Shown: positions 34,340 to 44,435 of the stretch, in pieces
Layout of the letters: each line of letters starts with the position of its first letter
Numbering within the stretch: position 1 is the stretch's first letter
Origin: JBALVT01 sp036960305
GTDB taxonomy: Bacteria > Pseudomonadota > Gammaproteobacteria > Pseudomonadales > Halieaceae
Direction of reading: 5' to 3'
Assembly: GCA_036960305.1 (NCBI GenBank)
Contig: JBALWA010000021.1
Coordinates: 5,905 to 69,904, forward strand
DNA length: 64,000 bases
Position numbers and translations under genes: made by a program
Notes under the pieces: generated by a model
Told to the model about the DNA's origin: nothing
Database searches by the model: none
The model's input: only the letters and a program-made list of their open reading frames with translations

Positions 34340-37300
34340 TCAGGCGGCCTCTACAATCTTGACTGCATCCAACACGGACTCACCGTGAAATTCCGCCATC
34401 AGGGATTCTCGGCGCAGGGCCAATCGCTCCCTGTTACGATCCTTGATGTGGCCGAAGCCTCTCAGCTTCGCTGTCAAGCCCGCCAACTCCTGTGCCAGCG
34501 GATAGTTATCTTCAGTCAACTCACCCATCAGAGTATCCAGCAAGTCGCGATACTCACCGATATCGGCACGTTCTTGTCGACGCTCCTCGCTGTAGCCAAA
34601 AACATCCAGCGCAGTGCCCCGTAGGAACCGGAGCTTTGACAGGCCTGCAAAGGCTTTCATCATCCACGGCCCAAACTCCCGCTTGATAAGATGGCCAGTA
34701 TTCGGGTCCCGCTTGCTAAACAGGGGCGGCGCCATATTGAAGCGCAATTCGTAGTCCCCCTCGAACTGCTGGGCCAGTTTGTCTAGAAACTCGCCATCGC
34801 TGTACAGGCGTCCGACCTCATACTCGTCCTTGTAGGCCATAAGTTTGTAGAGATTTTCAGCCGCAAGCCAGGTGATGGAGCCCGCCAATTGGGCGCGAGG
34901 ATCGCGCGCAGTCAATTTCTCCAGATAGGTCGTGTAGACACCAGCATAGGCTGAATTTTGATATCGGGTGAGCCGCTGTTTGCGATCAGCAATAAGTCCT
35001 TCCAGACTTGGTGCCGTGACTTCTGGCTCGCTGGACGCGATAAGCCCGAGAACTTTTTCAGGCTGGTCGGCACAGCGACGCCCCCACAAGAACGCCTGCT
35101 TGTTGAAGTCCACAGCGACGCCATTGAGTTCGATCGCCTCGATCAGCGCCTCCGACGACACGGGCACCAGACCCCGCTGCCAGGCAAAGCCCAGAAGGAA
35201 CAGGTTGCTGGCGATCGAATCTCCCAGCAAAGCCGTCGCGATAGCCGTTGAATCAATAAAATGGCAGCCCTCTTCACCCACTTCCGCCACAATCTTGTCC
35301 TTCATGGCCTGCGTGGGAAAGCTTGCATCGGGGTCGAGGATGAAAGCCGCCGTCGGCACCTCAGCCTCGTTGACAACGGCGTGGGAGCGACCGCGGGCGA
35401 CTTTACCCAGAGATTCATAGGTCGCGGTAACCACAAGGTCACAACCCATCATCAAATCAGCCTCTCCGGCAGGTATCCTGACCGCCTTGATATCGTCCTG
35501 CTGCTCGCTTACCCGCACATGGCTGACAACCGCGCCGAACTTCTGGGCCAGGCCGGTCTGGTTCATCGTCGCACAGCCCTTGCCCTCAATATGAGCAGCC
35601 ATTGCCACCAGTGCCGTTATGGTTAACACACCGGTCCCGCCGACGCCCGTGACGACGATATTCCAGGGTCGCTCAAGTCCCGGCAGTTGAGGCTCCGGCA
35701 AGGGGTCGAAGACCACTTGCAAATCACTTCGCCCCGTCGCAGGTTTGCGCAACGTACCGCCCACTACGGAAACAAAACTGGGGCAAAAACCGTTGGCACA
35801 ACTGTAGTCCTTGTTACAGGCAGCCTGGTCTATCTTGCGCTTGCGGCCCAGTTCGGTCTCCTGCGGCAAAATGGAAAGACAATTGGATTTGATACTGCAA
35901 TCCCCACAGCCCTCACAAACTGCATCGTTGATGAACAAACGCTTTGCCGGATCCTCCAAAATTCCCTTCTTGCGACGACGGCGTTTTTCAGCGGCACAGG
36001 TCTGCTGATAGACAATAATCGAGGTTCCCTTGTACTCTCGCAGCTCTTTCTGCAGGGCATCCAGTTCGTCCCGGTGATGCAGGGTATAACCGGGGATATT
36101 GCCAAACTGGCCGCGCCACTGCCCCGGCTCGTCACTCACCAGGGCAATGCGACGAATACCTTCGCCCCGCACCTGGTAAATCAGGTCTTCAACACTCAGG
36201 GAACCATCGATAGGCTGGCCCCCGGTCATTGCGACCGCATCGTTGTATAGAATTTTGTAGGTGATATTCACCCCGGAGGCTACTGCCGCCCGGATGGCCA
36301 ATAACCCCGAGTGAAAATAGGTTCCATCCCCCAGGTTTTGAAAGACGTGCGGTGTATCCGTGAAGGGCGCCTGACCTATCCAGGTGACGCCTTCGCCGCC
36401 CATCTGGGTGAAGGTGTGGGTTTCCCTGTCGGGCATCCAGGTCGCCATATAGTGGCAACCAATACCGCCCAGCGCACGACTGCCCTCAGGCACTTTCGTG
36501 GAGGTATTATGCGGGCAACCCGAACAGAAGTGCGGCACCCGCTCTATACTGTCCCGGGGTATCGCCAAAGAGAGCTCTTTTTCCTTAATCCACTGAACCC
36601 GCTGATCCATGGTCTCCGAGCGATAAAAACGCTCAATCCGGCTGGCAATTGCCAGCGCCACCATGGCCGGCGTGAGCTCCGACAGGTTGGGCAGCAGATC
36701 GCGACCCTCCTCGTCGAATTCGCCAAAGACCCTGGGCCGGGCTTTGACCGGGTAGTTGTACAGCTGCCCGGTCAACTGGTCTTCAATAATTGAGCGCTTC
36801 TCCTCCACCACCAGAATCTCTTCCAGGCCCTCGGCGAAATTGTGGGTCGTCACCGGTTCAAGCGGCCAGCTCATACCCACTTTATAGACACGCAGGCCGA
36901 TCTCAGCGGCCACTGCCGACGTGATGCCCATATCTTCCAGGGCCTGCATAACGTCGAGGTAAGCCTTGCCGGATGTCACTATGCCAAAACGCGGATTCGG
37001 ACTGTCGATGACGATGCGGTTCAGACCGTTGACCCTGGCAAACTCCCGGGCAGCATAAATTTTGTATTTGTTCAGGCGCAATTCCTGCTCCAGCGGCTTG
37101 TCCGGCCAGCGGCCGTGCACCCCGCCCTCGGGTAGCTGGAAATCCTCGGGAATGACAATATCAATGCGATTGGGGTCGATATCAGCTGAGATCGCAGAAT
37201 CCATATTTTCAGTAATGGCCTTTAGCGCCACCCAGCAACCGCTATAGCGCGACAATTCCCATCCAAACACGCCCAGGTCCAGTACTTCCTGTACGTTACT

Positions 37301-37837
37301 GGGACTGAGTACGGGCACGGAAGCACCGATAAACATATGCTCGGACTGATGGGGGAGGGTAGAAGATTTGCAGGCGTGGTCATCACCAGCCACCGCCAGT
37401 ACCCCGCCATATTTCGAGGTACCAAAGGCGTTGGCATGTTTGATAACGTCCATGCTGCGATCAACCCCCGGCCCCTTGCCGTACCACATACCAAAAACAC
37501 CATCGTAGCGGGCGCCTGAGAACAGGTTGGTCTGCTGGCTTCCCCAGACCGCAGTAGCGGCCAGGTCCTCGTTCACGCCCGGCTGGAAATGCACATTGTG
37601 CTTCTCCAACCACGGCGCCGCCTTCCACATCGCCTGGTCAACGCCGCCAACGGGTGATCCACGATAGCCGGAGATGAAAGCCGCCGTGTTCAGGCCACGT
37701 TGCTGATCCCGTTGGTGCTGCAGCATGGGCAGCCGCACCAGGGCCTCAATACCCGTCATATACGCCCTGGCCGTATCCAGTGCATATTTGTCATCGAGTG
37801 AGACTTTGCCTATCACACCGGATTCCGACTTTCCCAT
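34340..37837 (-). CDS. Indolepyruvate:ferredoxin oxidoreductase, fused alpha/beta subunits
   Basis: 1165 aa from ATG 37837 (GGTGGA upstream); a TTG at 37912 is rejected. The alpha part has the pyrimidine and TPP-binding domains (HFCSGCPHNTST, GGIGCHYMATWM, GEGVTWIGQAPF) and a Cys cluster CEGCGDCSIKSNC near residue 650. After about residue 725 the beta/gamma-type domain starts (NIVVTGVGGTGVLTITALVAMA). Such fused enzymes oxidise aryl- or branched 2-oxoacids to acyl-CoA, reducing ferredoxin. Divergent from lrp, whose product is the likely regulator. Confidence 0.93.
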   Translation of the reverse strand: MGKSESGVIGKVSLDDKYALDTARAYMTGIEALVRLPMLQHQRDQQRGLNTAAFISGYRGSPVGGVDQAMWKAAPWLEKHNVHFQPGVNEDLAATAVWGSQQTNLFSGARYDGVFGMWYGKGPGVDRSMDVIKHANAFGTSKYGGVLAVAGDDHACKSSTLPHQSEHMFIGASVPVLSPSNVQEVLDLGVFGWELSRYSGCWVALKAITENMDSAISADIDPNRIDIVIPEDFQLPEGGVHGRWPDKPLEQELRLNKYKIYAAREFARVNGLNRIVIDSPNPRFGIVTSGKAYLDVMQALEDMGITSAVAAEIGLRVYKVGMSWPLEPVTTHNFAEGLEEILVVEEKRSIIEDQLTGQLYNYPVKARPRVFGEFDEEGRDLLPNLSELTPAMVALAIASRIERFYRSETMDQRVQWIKEKELSLAIPRDSIERVPHFCSGCPHNTSTKVPEGSRALGGIGCHYMATWMPDRETHTFTQMGGEGVTWIGQAPFTDTPHVFQNLGDGTYFHSGLLAIRAAVASGVNITYKILYNDAVAMTGGQPIDGSLSVEDLIYQVRGEGIRRIALVSDEPGQWRGQFGNIPGYTLHHRDELDALQKELREYKGTSIIVYQQTCAAEKRRRRKKGILEDPAKRLFINDAVCEGCGDCSIKSNCLSILPQETELGRKRKIDQAACNKDYSCANGFCPSFVSVVGGTLRKPATGRSDLQVVFDPLPEPQLPGLERPWNIVVTGVGGTGVLTITALVAMAAHIEGKGCATMNQTGLAQKFGAVVSHVRVSEQQDDIKAVRIPAGEADLMMGCDLVVTATYESLGKVARGRSHAVVNEAEVPTAAFILDPDASFPTQAMKDKIVAEVGEEGCHFIDSTAIATALLGDSIASNLFLLGFAWQRGLVPVSSEALIEAIELNGVAVDFNKQAFLWGRRCADQPEKVLGLIASSEPEVTAPSLEGLIADRKQRLTRYQNSAYAGVYTTYLEKLTARDPRAQLAGSITWLAAENLYKLMAYKDEYEVGRLYSDGEFLDKLAQQFEGDYELRFNMAPPLFSKRDPNTGHLIKREFGPWMMKAFAGLSKLRFLRGTALDVFGYSEERRQERADIGEYRDLLDTLMGELTEDNYPLAQELAGLTAKLRGFGHIKDRNRERLALRRESLMAEFHGESVLDAVKIVEAA

Positions 37838-37965
37838 TTTGCTATCCACCCTATTGTTAGGCTGAATAGTGTGACCCAAACAGGCGGGAAATATTATTTC
37901 TTTTAGCCCCAAAAACTACGCTATTATGTATAAATTATTCAATAAATAAGATTTTGGAGGTTATT

Positions 37966-38442
37966 TTGTCTAAAAATCTGAGTAAACAGGACATCAAGAT
38001 ACTGAGCCTGCTGCAAACCGATGCCACCCTCAGTACTGCCAGCATCGCCGAACAAATCAATATCTCCCAGTCGCCCTGCTGGCGCCGTATCAATCGACTG
38101 GAGGAGGAAGGTATTATCAAAGGCCGCGTTGCCGTACTAAATCGCGCAGCGCTGGGTATGGAGGTGGTAGCATTTTCGACCATCAACTTGACCTCAACCG
38201 GCCGCCAGAACCTGATAGAATTTGAGCGGGATATCGTGATACACCCGGAGGTCATCGAGTGTTACACCATGACGGGGATATGGGATTACATGCTCAAAAT
38301 CGTTACCAGGGACATTCGCCACTACGAGGAATTCGTGCGCAACACCTTGACAACCAGCCCCGCAATTCGAGAGCTTCACTCACATATTGCCGTGACCGAA
38401 ATTAAAAACAGTACCGAGTTGCCACTGGAAACCCAATTATGA
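37966..38442 (+). CDS. Lrp/AsnC family transcriptional regulator
   Basis: 158 aa from TTG 37966, with a perfect GGAGG five bases upstream; an earlier in-frame TTG at 37954 would overlap that site. HTH in LSTASIAEQINISQSPCWRRINRLEEEGII (about 21-50), then the RAM effector domain (ECYTMTGIWDYMLKIVTRDIRHYEEFV). Divergent from the indolepyruvate oxidoreductase gene (128 bp between starts) and upstream of the transaminase; it probably senses an amino acid and controls both arms. Confidence 0.92.
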   Translation: MSKNLSKQDIKILSLLQTDATLSTASIAEQINISQSPCWRRINRLEEEGIIKGRVAVLNRAALGMEVVAFSTINLTSTGRQNLIEFERDIVIHPEVIECYTMTGIWDYMLKIVTRDIRHYEEFVRNTLTTSPAIRELHSHIAVTEIKNSTELPLETQL

Positions 38443-38452
38443 GCCGCACAGG

Positions 38453-39595
38453 ATGATACAGAGCAAACTCCCCCACATAGGGACTACTATTTTTACCCGC
38501 ATGTCAGCCCTGGCAACGGAGCACAAGGCCCTGAACCTGTCCCAGGGCTTTCCGGACTTCGATGGCCCTCTGCCCCTGCGGGAGGCACTGGTAAAACACG
38601 TTATGGATGGCCACAATCAATACGCTCCCATGGCGGGCAGCCCACAACTGCGCGAACAAATCGCAGCCCAGATGGCACTGCATAGACAAGTTGCGTGTGA
38701 CCCCACCGATGAAATCACCATCGTGCCCGGCGCGACCGAGGCCATATTCTGCGCCATACACGCGGTCATCAGACCAGGGGATGAAGTCATTGTTTTCGAC
38801 CCCTGTTATGACAGCTATGAGCCCGGTATTGAGCTTGCCGGCGGCCGCGCGGTTCACGTCGCCCTGGGCACACCCGGTTTTTCTATAGACTGGCAAGCTG
38901 TGGCAGCGGTCATCACCGATCGCACACGTATGGTAATTATTAACTCGCCCCATAACCCCAGTGGCAGCACCCTGTCCCGGCAAGACCTGCTGCAATTGCA
39001 GGCACTGGCAGACCAACATGACCTGCTGGTCATCAGTGACGAAGTCTACGAACATCTGGTTTTTGATGGCGAGCAACATGCCAGTGCGCTGCAACTGCCT
39101 GCGTTGAGGGCGCGAACCTTCGCCGTTTTTTCCTTCGGTAAAACCTTTAGCGTGACCGGCTGGAAAACGGGTTATTGCATCGCCCCGCCGGCCCTGACAA
39201 GGGAGCTGCGTAAAGTGCACCAGTTTGTCGCCTTTGTCGCCGTCACACCGATACAGCTGGCACTGGCGGATTTCATGCGCGATTATCCCGACTACCCGGC
39301 GCAACTTGCCAGTTTTTACCAGGCCAAACGTGACCTGTTTTGTGACGCTTTGAAGGGTTCAAAATTCTCACTGGCACCCAGCGCGGGCACCTATTTCCAG
39401 TTGCTGGACTACAGCGCAATCACAACAGAAAAAGACAGCGAATTGTGCGAACGCTGGACACGGGAACAAAGCATTGCCTCCATTCCCATATCGGTTTTTT
39501 ATCAATCGCCACCCGAACAACACTACCTGCGTTTCTGCTTTGCGAAGAACGATGAAGTGCTGGTGCGCGCCGCGGAGATACTATGCAAGATTTAG
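38453..39595 (+). CDS. Methionine/glutamine-type aminotransferase (YbdL-like)
   Basis: 380 aa class I PLP transaminase, colinear with E. coli YbdL: SKLPHIGTTIFTRMSALA at the start, LSQGFPDFDGP, NSPHNPSG and SFGKTFSVTGWKTGY with PLP Lys230. YbdL-type enzymes transaminate methionine, phenylalanine and aromatic amino acids with various 2-oxoacids. It starts 10 bp after lrp and overlaps the omega-amidase by 13 bp, a pairing known to pull glutamine-dependent transamination forward. Confidence 0.93.
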   Translation: MIQSKLPHIGTTIFTRMSALATEHKALNLSQGFPDFDGPLPLREALVKHVMDGHNQYAPMAGSPQLREQIAAQMALHRQVACDPTDEITIVPGATEAIFCAIHAVIRPGDEVIVFDPCYDSYEPGIELAGGRAVHVALGTPGFSIDWQAVAAVITDRTRMVIINSPHNPSGSTLSRQDLLQLQALADQHDLLVISDEVYEHLVFDGEQHASALQLPALRARTFAVFSFGKTFSVTGWKTGYCIAPPALTRELRKVHQFVAFVAVTPIQLALADFMRDYPDYPAQLASFYQAKRDLFCDALKGSKFSLAPSAGTYFQLLDYSAITTEKDSELCERWTREQSIASIPISVFYQSPPEQHYLRFCFAKNDEVLVRAAEILCKI

Positions 39596-40353
39596 CCGTC
39601 ACCCTGGTTCAGTGCGAATTGGCATGGGAGCAGCCCGAAGACAATCGCCGCTTGATCAGTGAGTTGATCTCGCAGCTTGCGCAGGCAACGGACCTGATCG
39701 TACTGCCGGAAATGTTCACCACCGGCTTTTCGATGAACGCCCTGGCCAACGCCGAAGAGCCGGGCGGTATCACCGAACAATGGATGGTGGCACTGGCGCA
39801 GGAACATGACTGCGCTGTTACCGGCAGCATTGCTGTTCGCGACTCCAACGGCGTCTATAACCGCATGTTATTCGCCACGGCTGAGGGAACCCGGCACTAT
39901 GACAAACGCCACCTGTTTCGCATGGCGGGAGAGGATAAACGCTACCTGTCGGGAAGCCGCAGGGTTATCCTGCCCTGGCGGGGATGGCGCATTAACCTGC
40001 AGGTTTGCTATGACCTGCGCTTCCCCGTATTCACGCGCAATCGCGGCGACTTCGACCTGCAACTCTATGTAGCGAACTGGCCAGCGAGGCGCAGCTACCA
40101 CTGGCGGCAACTGCTGATCGCCAGGGCCATTGAAAACCAGGCCTGTGTGGTCGGGGTCAACCGGATTGGCAGCGACGCCAATGGCATGGACTACCAGGGC
40201 GACAGCCTGGCCCTGGCAGCAGATGGCAGTATTTTGAAGGATCTCAAAGCGCGCAGTGAAACCGCGCAGCTGATACTCAGTGGCACTGAACTACAGACGT
40301 ACCGGGAGAGTTTTCCCTGCCACTTGGATGCAGATGATTTTCAGTTGAAATAG
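39583..40353 (+). CDS. Omega-amidase (nitrilase superfamily, YafV-like)
   Basis: 256 aa with the nitrilase catalytic triad Glu43 (LPEMFTTGFS), Lys108 (HYDKRHLF) and Cys142 (QVCYDLRFPVF). YafV/Nit2-type enzymes hydrolyse 2-oxoglutaramate and 2-oxosuccinamate, products of glutamine and asparagine transamination. ATG 39583 has GGAG five bases upstream and lies inside the transaminase 3' end, so the two are translationally coupled. Confidence 0.93.
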   Translation: MQDLAVTLVQCELAWEQPEDNRRLISELISQLAQATDLIVLPEMFTTGFSMNALANAEEPGGITEQWMVALAQEHDCAVTGSIAVRDSNGVYNRMLFATAEGTRHYDKRHLFRMAGEDKRYLSGSRRVILPWRGWRINLQVCYDLRFPVFTRNRGDFDLQLYVANWPARRSYHWRQLLIARAIENQACVVGVNRIGSDANGMDYQGDSLALAADGSILKDLKARSETAQLILSGTELQTYRESFPCHLDADDFQLK

Positions 40354-40377
40354 GCCACTGGGCGCCCATCGGTCCGA

Positions 40378-41085
40378 TCACCAGCCCAACTGTGCCTTTA
40401 CAAAAGGAATGGACAGAGAACGTTTTTCTGCCAAAGAAGCCGCGTCCAGTTGATCCAGCAATTGCAATAAACTGCTCAGGCTCCTGGGGGCGCGGTTGAC
40501 GATATAACTGGCGACCTCCGCGGGCATGTCCAGCCCACGACGTCCGGCGCGAAACACCATTATCGCCTGTCGGCTTTCGTCCTCACCCGCCGCCAGTTGG
40601 TAAACCACTCCCCAGGATAGACGCGAACGCAAATCCGGCAGGTCAATCGCCAACACCCGTGGCGCTGCAATACCACTGAGCAACAGTCTGCATCCGGACT
40701 GCCGCGCGCGGTTGATCAAATGAAACAGGGCCAATTCCCAGTCCGCATTGCCCAGCACCGAGTGCACATCATCAAGACAAACCAGGCTCATGGACTCAAT
40801 GCCCTGCAGCACGTCATCCGGCGGATAGGAGACCAATTCTGCCAGGGGCAAATACAGGGCGGCACTGCCTGCCAAATGGCAGCATGCCTGTAGTAGGTGT
40901 GACTTTCCCGTATCATCCGGGCCAAACAGATAAATGATCGGCTCACCCTCTGGGCCCAGTTGTGCGCGCAAAGCGGGCATCAAGGCCTCTTCAGAGGGGG
41001 CGCACAGAAAATTGTCCAGTGTCGCGTCGTCGCGCAGCTGGATATTCAAGGCCAGCTGACGCTGTGCAAGACCGCCCGATGTCAC
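40378..41085 (-). CDS. hda: DnaA regulatory inactivator Hda
   Basis: 235 aa AAA+ protein. N-terminal clamp-binding motif QRQLALNI (8-15), Walker A GPDDTGKS, Walker B LVCLDDVHS and the C-terminal AAA lid. With the DNA-loaded sliding clamp it stimulates DnaA-ATP hydrolysis to limit initiation. The ATG overlaps the PerM-like stop (ATGA), and the gene order with DUF2066 and purMN is conserved in pseudomonads and relatives. Confidence 0.93.
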   Translation of the reverse strand: MTSGGLAQRQLALNIQLRDDATLDNFLCAPSEEALMPALRAQLGPEGEPIIYLFGPDDTGKSHLLQACCHLAGSAALYLPLAELVSYPPDDVLQGIESMSLVCLDDVHSVLGNADWELALFHLINRARQSGCRLLLSGIAAPRVLAIDLPDLRSRLSWGVVYQLAAGEDESRQAIMVFRAGRRGLDMPAEVASYIVNRAPRSLSSLLQLLDQLDAASLAEKRSLSIPFVKAQLGW

Positions 41086-42143
41086 TCGACATCCCCCCCG
41101 TACAGGTCGCTACCGCGATAGTGCTCAATGGCATGCCGGGCAAAAACGGTGATAACCGCCGCTACCGGCAGCGCCACCAACACCCCCACAAAACCGGCCA
41201 ACTGACCGCCGGCCATCAGGGCAAAAATTACCGCCACGGGGTGCAGACCTATACGATCACCCACCAGTATTGGCGTTAATAGCATACTCTCAATCATTTG
41301 CCCGCAGCCGAATACCGCAGCCACCCAGAGCAGGATGCCCCACTCGTGAAACTGCGCATAGGCCGCAATACAGGAGGCGACAATTCCGACAACAAAGCCC
41401 AGGTAGGGCACCACGCTGGCCAGGCCGGCTATAAAACCGAGTAACACCGCCAACTGAATCCCCAGCGCCCATAAACCTGTGCCATACATCAGGCCCAGCG
41501 CGCACATCACAATAAACTGCCCCCGCAAAAATGAGCCGACGACCTCATCTCCCTCAGTTACTATCGTGGAGACCTGCTCCTGCCAGGACAAAGGCATTAT
41601 TCCCAGGGTTTTCTCCAACAATATATCCCAGTCACGCATGAGGTAAAATGCCACCACAGGCATCAGTGCCAGGTTGGCCAACCCCAGCAACAAAGAGACG
41701 CCAGAACCGGTAATTCGCCTGCCTGTCTGCGCGACAAATTTGCCCAGGGACTGCCAGTTATCAGCCAACTGGCTGGACCAGTCCATGGGCGGCAAAACTT
41801 CGGCGGGTACGCTCAGGCGATCTTGCAACCAGGGCATTCCCACCTCGGTCATCCACTGGTATAGCAGGGGTATTTTCTGCACCAGCACATCCAGCTGCTT
41901 TAGCAGTAGGGGCACAAATATGAGCAATGCCGCGACTATAAAAGCGGTGAAGAGGACGAATACCAATGACACAGCCAACGTGCGATTGAGCTTTCGATCT
42001 TCCAGCCAATCAACCAACGGGTCGCCCAGGTAAGCGATCAGCGCACCTAACACAAAAGGCAGTAAAATCGGCTGTAGAAGATAGAAAGCAACTCCCAGAA
42101 ACCCAACAACCACCGCAACCAACGGCCAGCGATTGACGCTCAT
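41082..42143 (-). CDS. AI-2E/PerM family membrane protein
   Basis: 353 aa from ATG 42143 (AGGGG five bases upstream); a longer frame from 42173 lies in the preceding gene. Eight or so membrane helices with the family segments LPFVLGALIAYLGDPLVDWLE, GQFIVMCALGLMYGTGLWALGI and LGFIAGLASVVPYLGF. Members transport autoinducer-2 or act as Na+/H+ antiporters; the PerM branch next to hda has no firm function. Confidence 0.88.
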   Translation of the reverse strand: MSVNRWPLVAVVVGFLGVAFYLLQPILLPFVLGALIAYLGDPLVDWLEDRKLNRTLAVSLVFVLFTAFIVAALLIFVPLLLKQLDVLVQKIPLLYQWMTEVGMPWLQDRLSVPAEVLPPMDWSSQLADNWQSLGKFVAQTGRRITGSGVSLLLGLANLALMPVVAFYLMRDWDILLEKTLGIMPLSWQEQVSTIVTEGDEVVGSFLRGQFIVMCALGLMYGTGLWALGIQLAVLLGFIAGLASVVPYLGFVVGIVASCIAAYAQFHEWGILLWVAAVFGCGQMIESMLLTPILVGDRIGLHPVAVIFALMAGGQLAGFVGVLVALPVAAVITVFARHAIEHYRGSDLYGGDVE

Positions 42144-42160
42144 GCTGTCCCCTGGCGGAC

Positions 42161-43255
42161 CTAGTTCTGCCATTGGTAGCTCAACTGGTCGGTGCCCCGG
42201 ACCTGCTCAAGAGGTGTCAGCCGCTTGTTCAATTCAATAATGGTTTTTAACTGCCCGGCATCGGCCCGCGCCACAAGCCGCAACTCGATTTCCTGTCCTC
42301 GTATCGTTTCTATATTGGCATGCTCTATCAATTCCAGGCCCTCTAGCCAGGACACTATTTTAGCGTAATCACCGTAACTGTTGACCCCCGCGACAGTCAT
42401 CGCTATACCGCCGGCGGTAGCCCCGGACGCAGCCACCGCATAGCGCCCGGCCATCTGCTCAGCGACCAGGGAGACACCCTCCAGCAGAAAGCTATCCACT
42501 GAATCCACCGTCAAGGATCGGTCTATCCGATTACGACCAGAAAAATAGGTCCAGTCACCCACCCATTCTCCCGTCGACAAGCCCGTCAGGCGGCCCGCCA
42601 GAATGTCCTGCACCCCATAGCGCTCAGAGGCGTTAAAAATAGGGGCAGCCTGCAAGCGCCAGGCGTCATCAATGGCAAGAGAAGCCGTATCCTGCAGATC
42701 AAAGAGGGGAAATCGTACCGGAACCCCCCGTTGTGAGAACCCCTGCTCCAGGGTCATCATCACATCGGGCGCAACTTCCCGGCTCACGAACTGCCTGCCT
42801 TTCGCATCCTGGGCGACGATCCAGACCAGTACCGCCGGGCGGTTGGCCGTCCATAGGGGAGCCCCGGCCTCAGTTACCAATCGTGAAACCACCGAGCGAT
42901 CAAATTCAAAGCGAGCCGCCAGGTCACCGCGCGCATCCTCGTCCCGGGTATAGGAATACTGTTGTACATAGCTTCTAGCCTCGCCCAGCGCAGTCCCTAT
43001 GGCGGGGTTCTGCAACACGGCAACGCTACCCGACACCTTGACCAGCACTTCAGACAGCGCCTCACGGGAGGCAGCAGACAGGGCCTGTGCACTGTGATCC
43101 TTGACGGCAACCTCAGCCTCATAGAGGTCCTCGACCACCACAGCAAAGCCCGGGGCAGACGCCACCATCAGGAGTAAAGACACTAGCAAGCACGACAGCT
43201 GTCGAGACAGTAGGGACGGCACCAAAAACCTCCAAGAGTTAGAAAACGACTGCAT
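42161..43255 (-). CDS. DUF2066 exported protein
   Basis: 364 aa from ATG 43255; signal peptide (LLVSLLLMVASAPGFA). The region VVVEDLYEAEVAVKDHSAQALSAASREALSEVLVKVSGS is the diagnostic start of DUF2066 proteins found beside purM in gammaproteobacteria. Function unknown, periplasmic or outer-membrane associated. A TTG at 43279 in frame is considered less likely. The PerM-like gene begins 17 bp past the DUF2066 stop. Confidence 0.82.
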   Translation of the reverse strand: MQSFSNSWRFLVPSLLSRQLSCLLVSLLLMVASAPGFAVVVEDLYEAEVAVKDHSAQALSAASREALSEVLVKVSGSVAVLQNPAIGTALGEARSYVQQYSYTRDEDARGDLAARFEFDRSVVSRLVTEAGAPLWTANRPAVLVWIVAQDAKGRQFVSREVAPDVMMTLEQGFSQRGVPVRFPLFDLQDTASLAIDDAWRLQAAPIFNASERYGVQDILAGRLTGLSTGEWVGDWTYFSGRNRIDRSLTVDSVDSFLLEGVSLVAEQMAGRYAVAASGATAGGIAMTVAGVNSYGDYAKIVSWLEGLELIEHANIETIRGQEIELRLVARADAGQLKTIIELNKRLTPLEQVRGTDQLSYQWQN

Positions 43256-43321
43256 TGTAGCAGCACCAGAGCGCAACAAACGAGAGCATCGAGCGATAGG
43301 AAGATGAATTGCGCCCTGCTA

Positions 43322-43350
43322 CTGAATTTCACATGGTTTCAGGCTAGAAT
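43322..43350 (+). promoter_or_regulatory. Candidate sigma-70 promoter for purM
   Basis: CTGAAT (43322-43327), 17-bp spacer, TAGAAT (43345-43350), in the 142-bp divergent gap with DUF2066, about 48 bp before the purM ATG. The -35 is weak; no PurR-type palindrome is seen. Confidence 0.45.
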
Positions 43351-43397
43351 ACGCCGCTTCTGACCATCCCCTGACCGATTACTGGACTTTTATCCAC

Positions 43398-44435
43398 ATG
43401 AGCAATGAAAGCGGCAAACCTTCACTCAGTTACAAAGATGCCGGCGTCAATATAGATGCAGGTAATGCGCTCGTTGAGAGAATCAAAGGTGTCTCCAAGC
43501 GTACCCGGCGCCCGGAAGTTCTGGGCGGCCTGGGCGGATTCGGCGCCTTATGTGAGATACCCGCCGGCTACAAACAACCGGTACTGGTCTCCGGCACCGA
43601 TGGTGTGGGCACCAAACTGCGACTGGCCATGGATATGGGCATTCACAATACCATCGGCATCGATCTGGTCGCGATGTGCGTCAATGATCTCATTGTCACA
43701 GGTGCCGAGCCCCTGTTCTTCCTGGACTACTACGCTACCGGTGCGCTGAGCGTTGATACCGCCGTCGATGTCGTAGAGGGCATCGGCCGGGGCTGTGAAC
43801 TGGCTGGTTGCGCATTGGTCGGCGGCGAAACGGCCGAAATGCCGGGTATGTATGAAGGTGAAGACTATGACCTGGCGGGGTTCTGTGTCGGTGTTGTTGA
43901 AAAAGCCGACATTATTGACGGCAGCACGGTGGGCGCGGGTGATGCGCTGATCGGCATCGCCAGCAGTGGGCCACATTCCAATGGCTACTCCCTTGTCCGC
44001 AAGATTCTGGAGGTCAGCGGAGCCGGCCTGCAAGACCCCCTGGGCGAGGCCAGCCTGGGCGAAGCCCTACTCGCACCAACCACCATTTATGTCAAAGCGC
44101 TGCTGGATGTGTTTGCACAAACCCCGATTAAAGCGCTGTCTCACATTACCGGTGGTGGTTTACTGGAGAACATACCCCGGGTACTTCCCGAGGACTGCCA
44201 TGCAGTCATAGAGACCAGCACCTGGCAATGGCCCCCGGTCTTCCAGTGGCTGCAAGAGCAGGGCAATGTTGATACACAGGAAATGTACCGCACGTTCAAC
44301 TGCGGTGTCGGCATGGTCCTTTGCGTGTCGCCTGAGAACAGCGCAGCGGTTATCACGCAGCTCAACAGCGCTGGACACACGGCCTGGGAAGTCGGCACCA
44401 TTGCAAGCGGCAAGGGCGAGGTCGAGTTTCGCTAA
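43398..44435 (+). CDS. purM: Phosphoribosylformylglycinamidine cyclo-ligase (AIR synthetase)
   Basis: 345 aa, E. coli-like. N-terminal SYKDAGVNIDAGNALVERIK, ATP/substrate block VSGTDGVGTKLRLA, MCVNDLIVTGAEPLFFLDYYATG and VGGETAEMPGMY are all present. It makes aminoimidazole ribotide in purine synthesis, in the cytoplasm. The stop TAA and the purN ATG share one base. Confidence 0.97.
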   Translation: MSNESGKPSLSYKDAGVNIDAGNALVERIKGVSKRTRRPEVLGGLGGFGALCEIPAGYKQPVLVSGTDGVGTKLRLAMDMGIHNTIGIDLVAMCVNDLIVTGAEPLFFLDYYATGALSVDTAVDVVEGIGRGCELAGCALVGGETAEMPGMYEGEDYDLAGFCVGVVEKADIIDGSTVGAGDALIGIASSGPHSNGYSLVRKILEVSGAGLQDPLGEASLGEALLAPTTIYVKALLDVFAQTPIKALSHITGGGLLENIPRVLPEDCHAVIETSTWQWPPVFQWLQEQGNVDTQEMYRTFNCGVGMVLCVSPENSAAVITQLNSAGHTAWEVGTIASGKGEVEFR

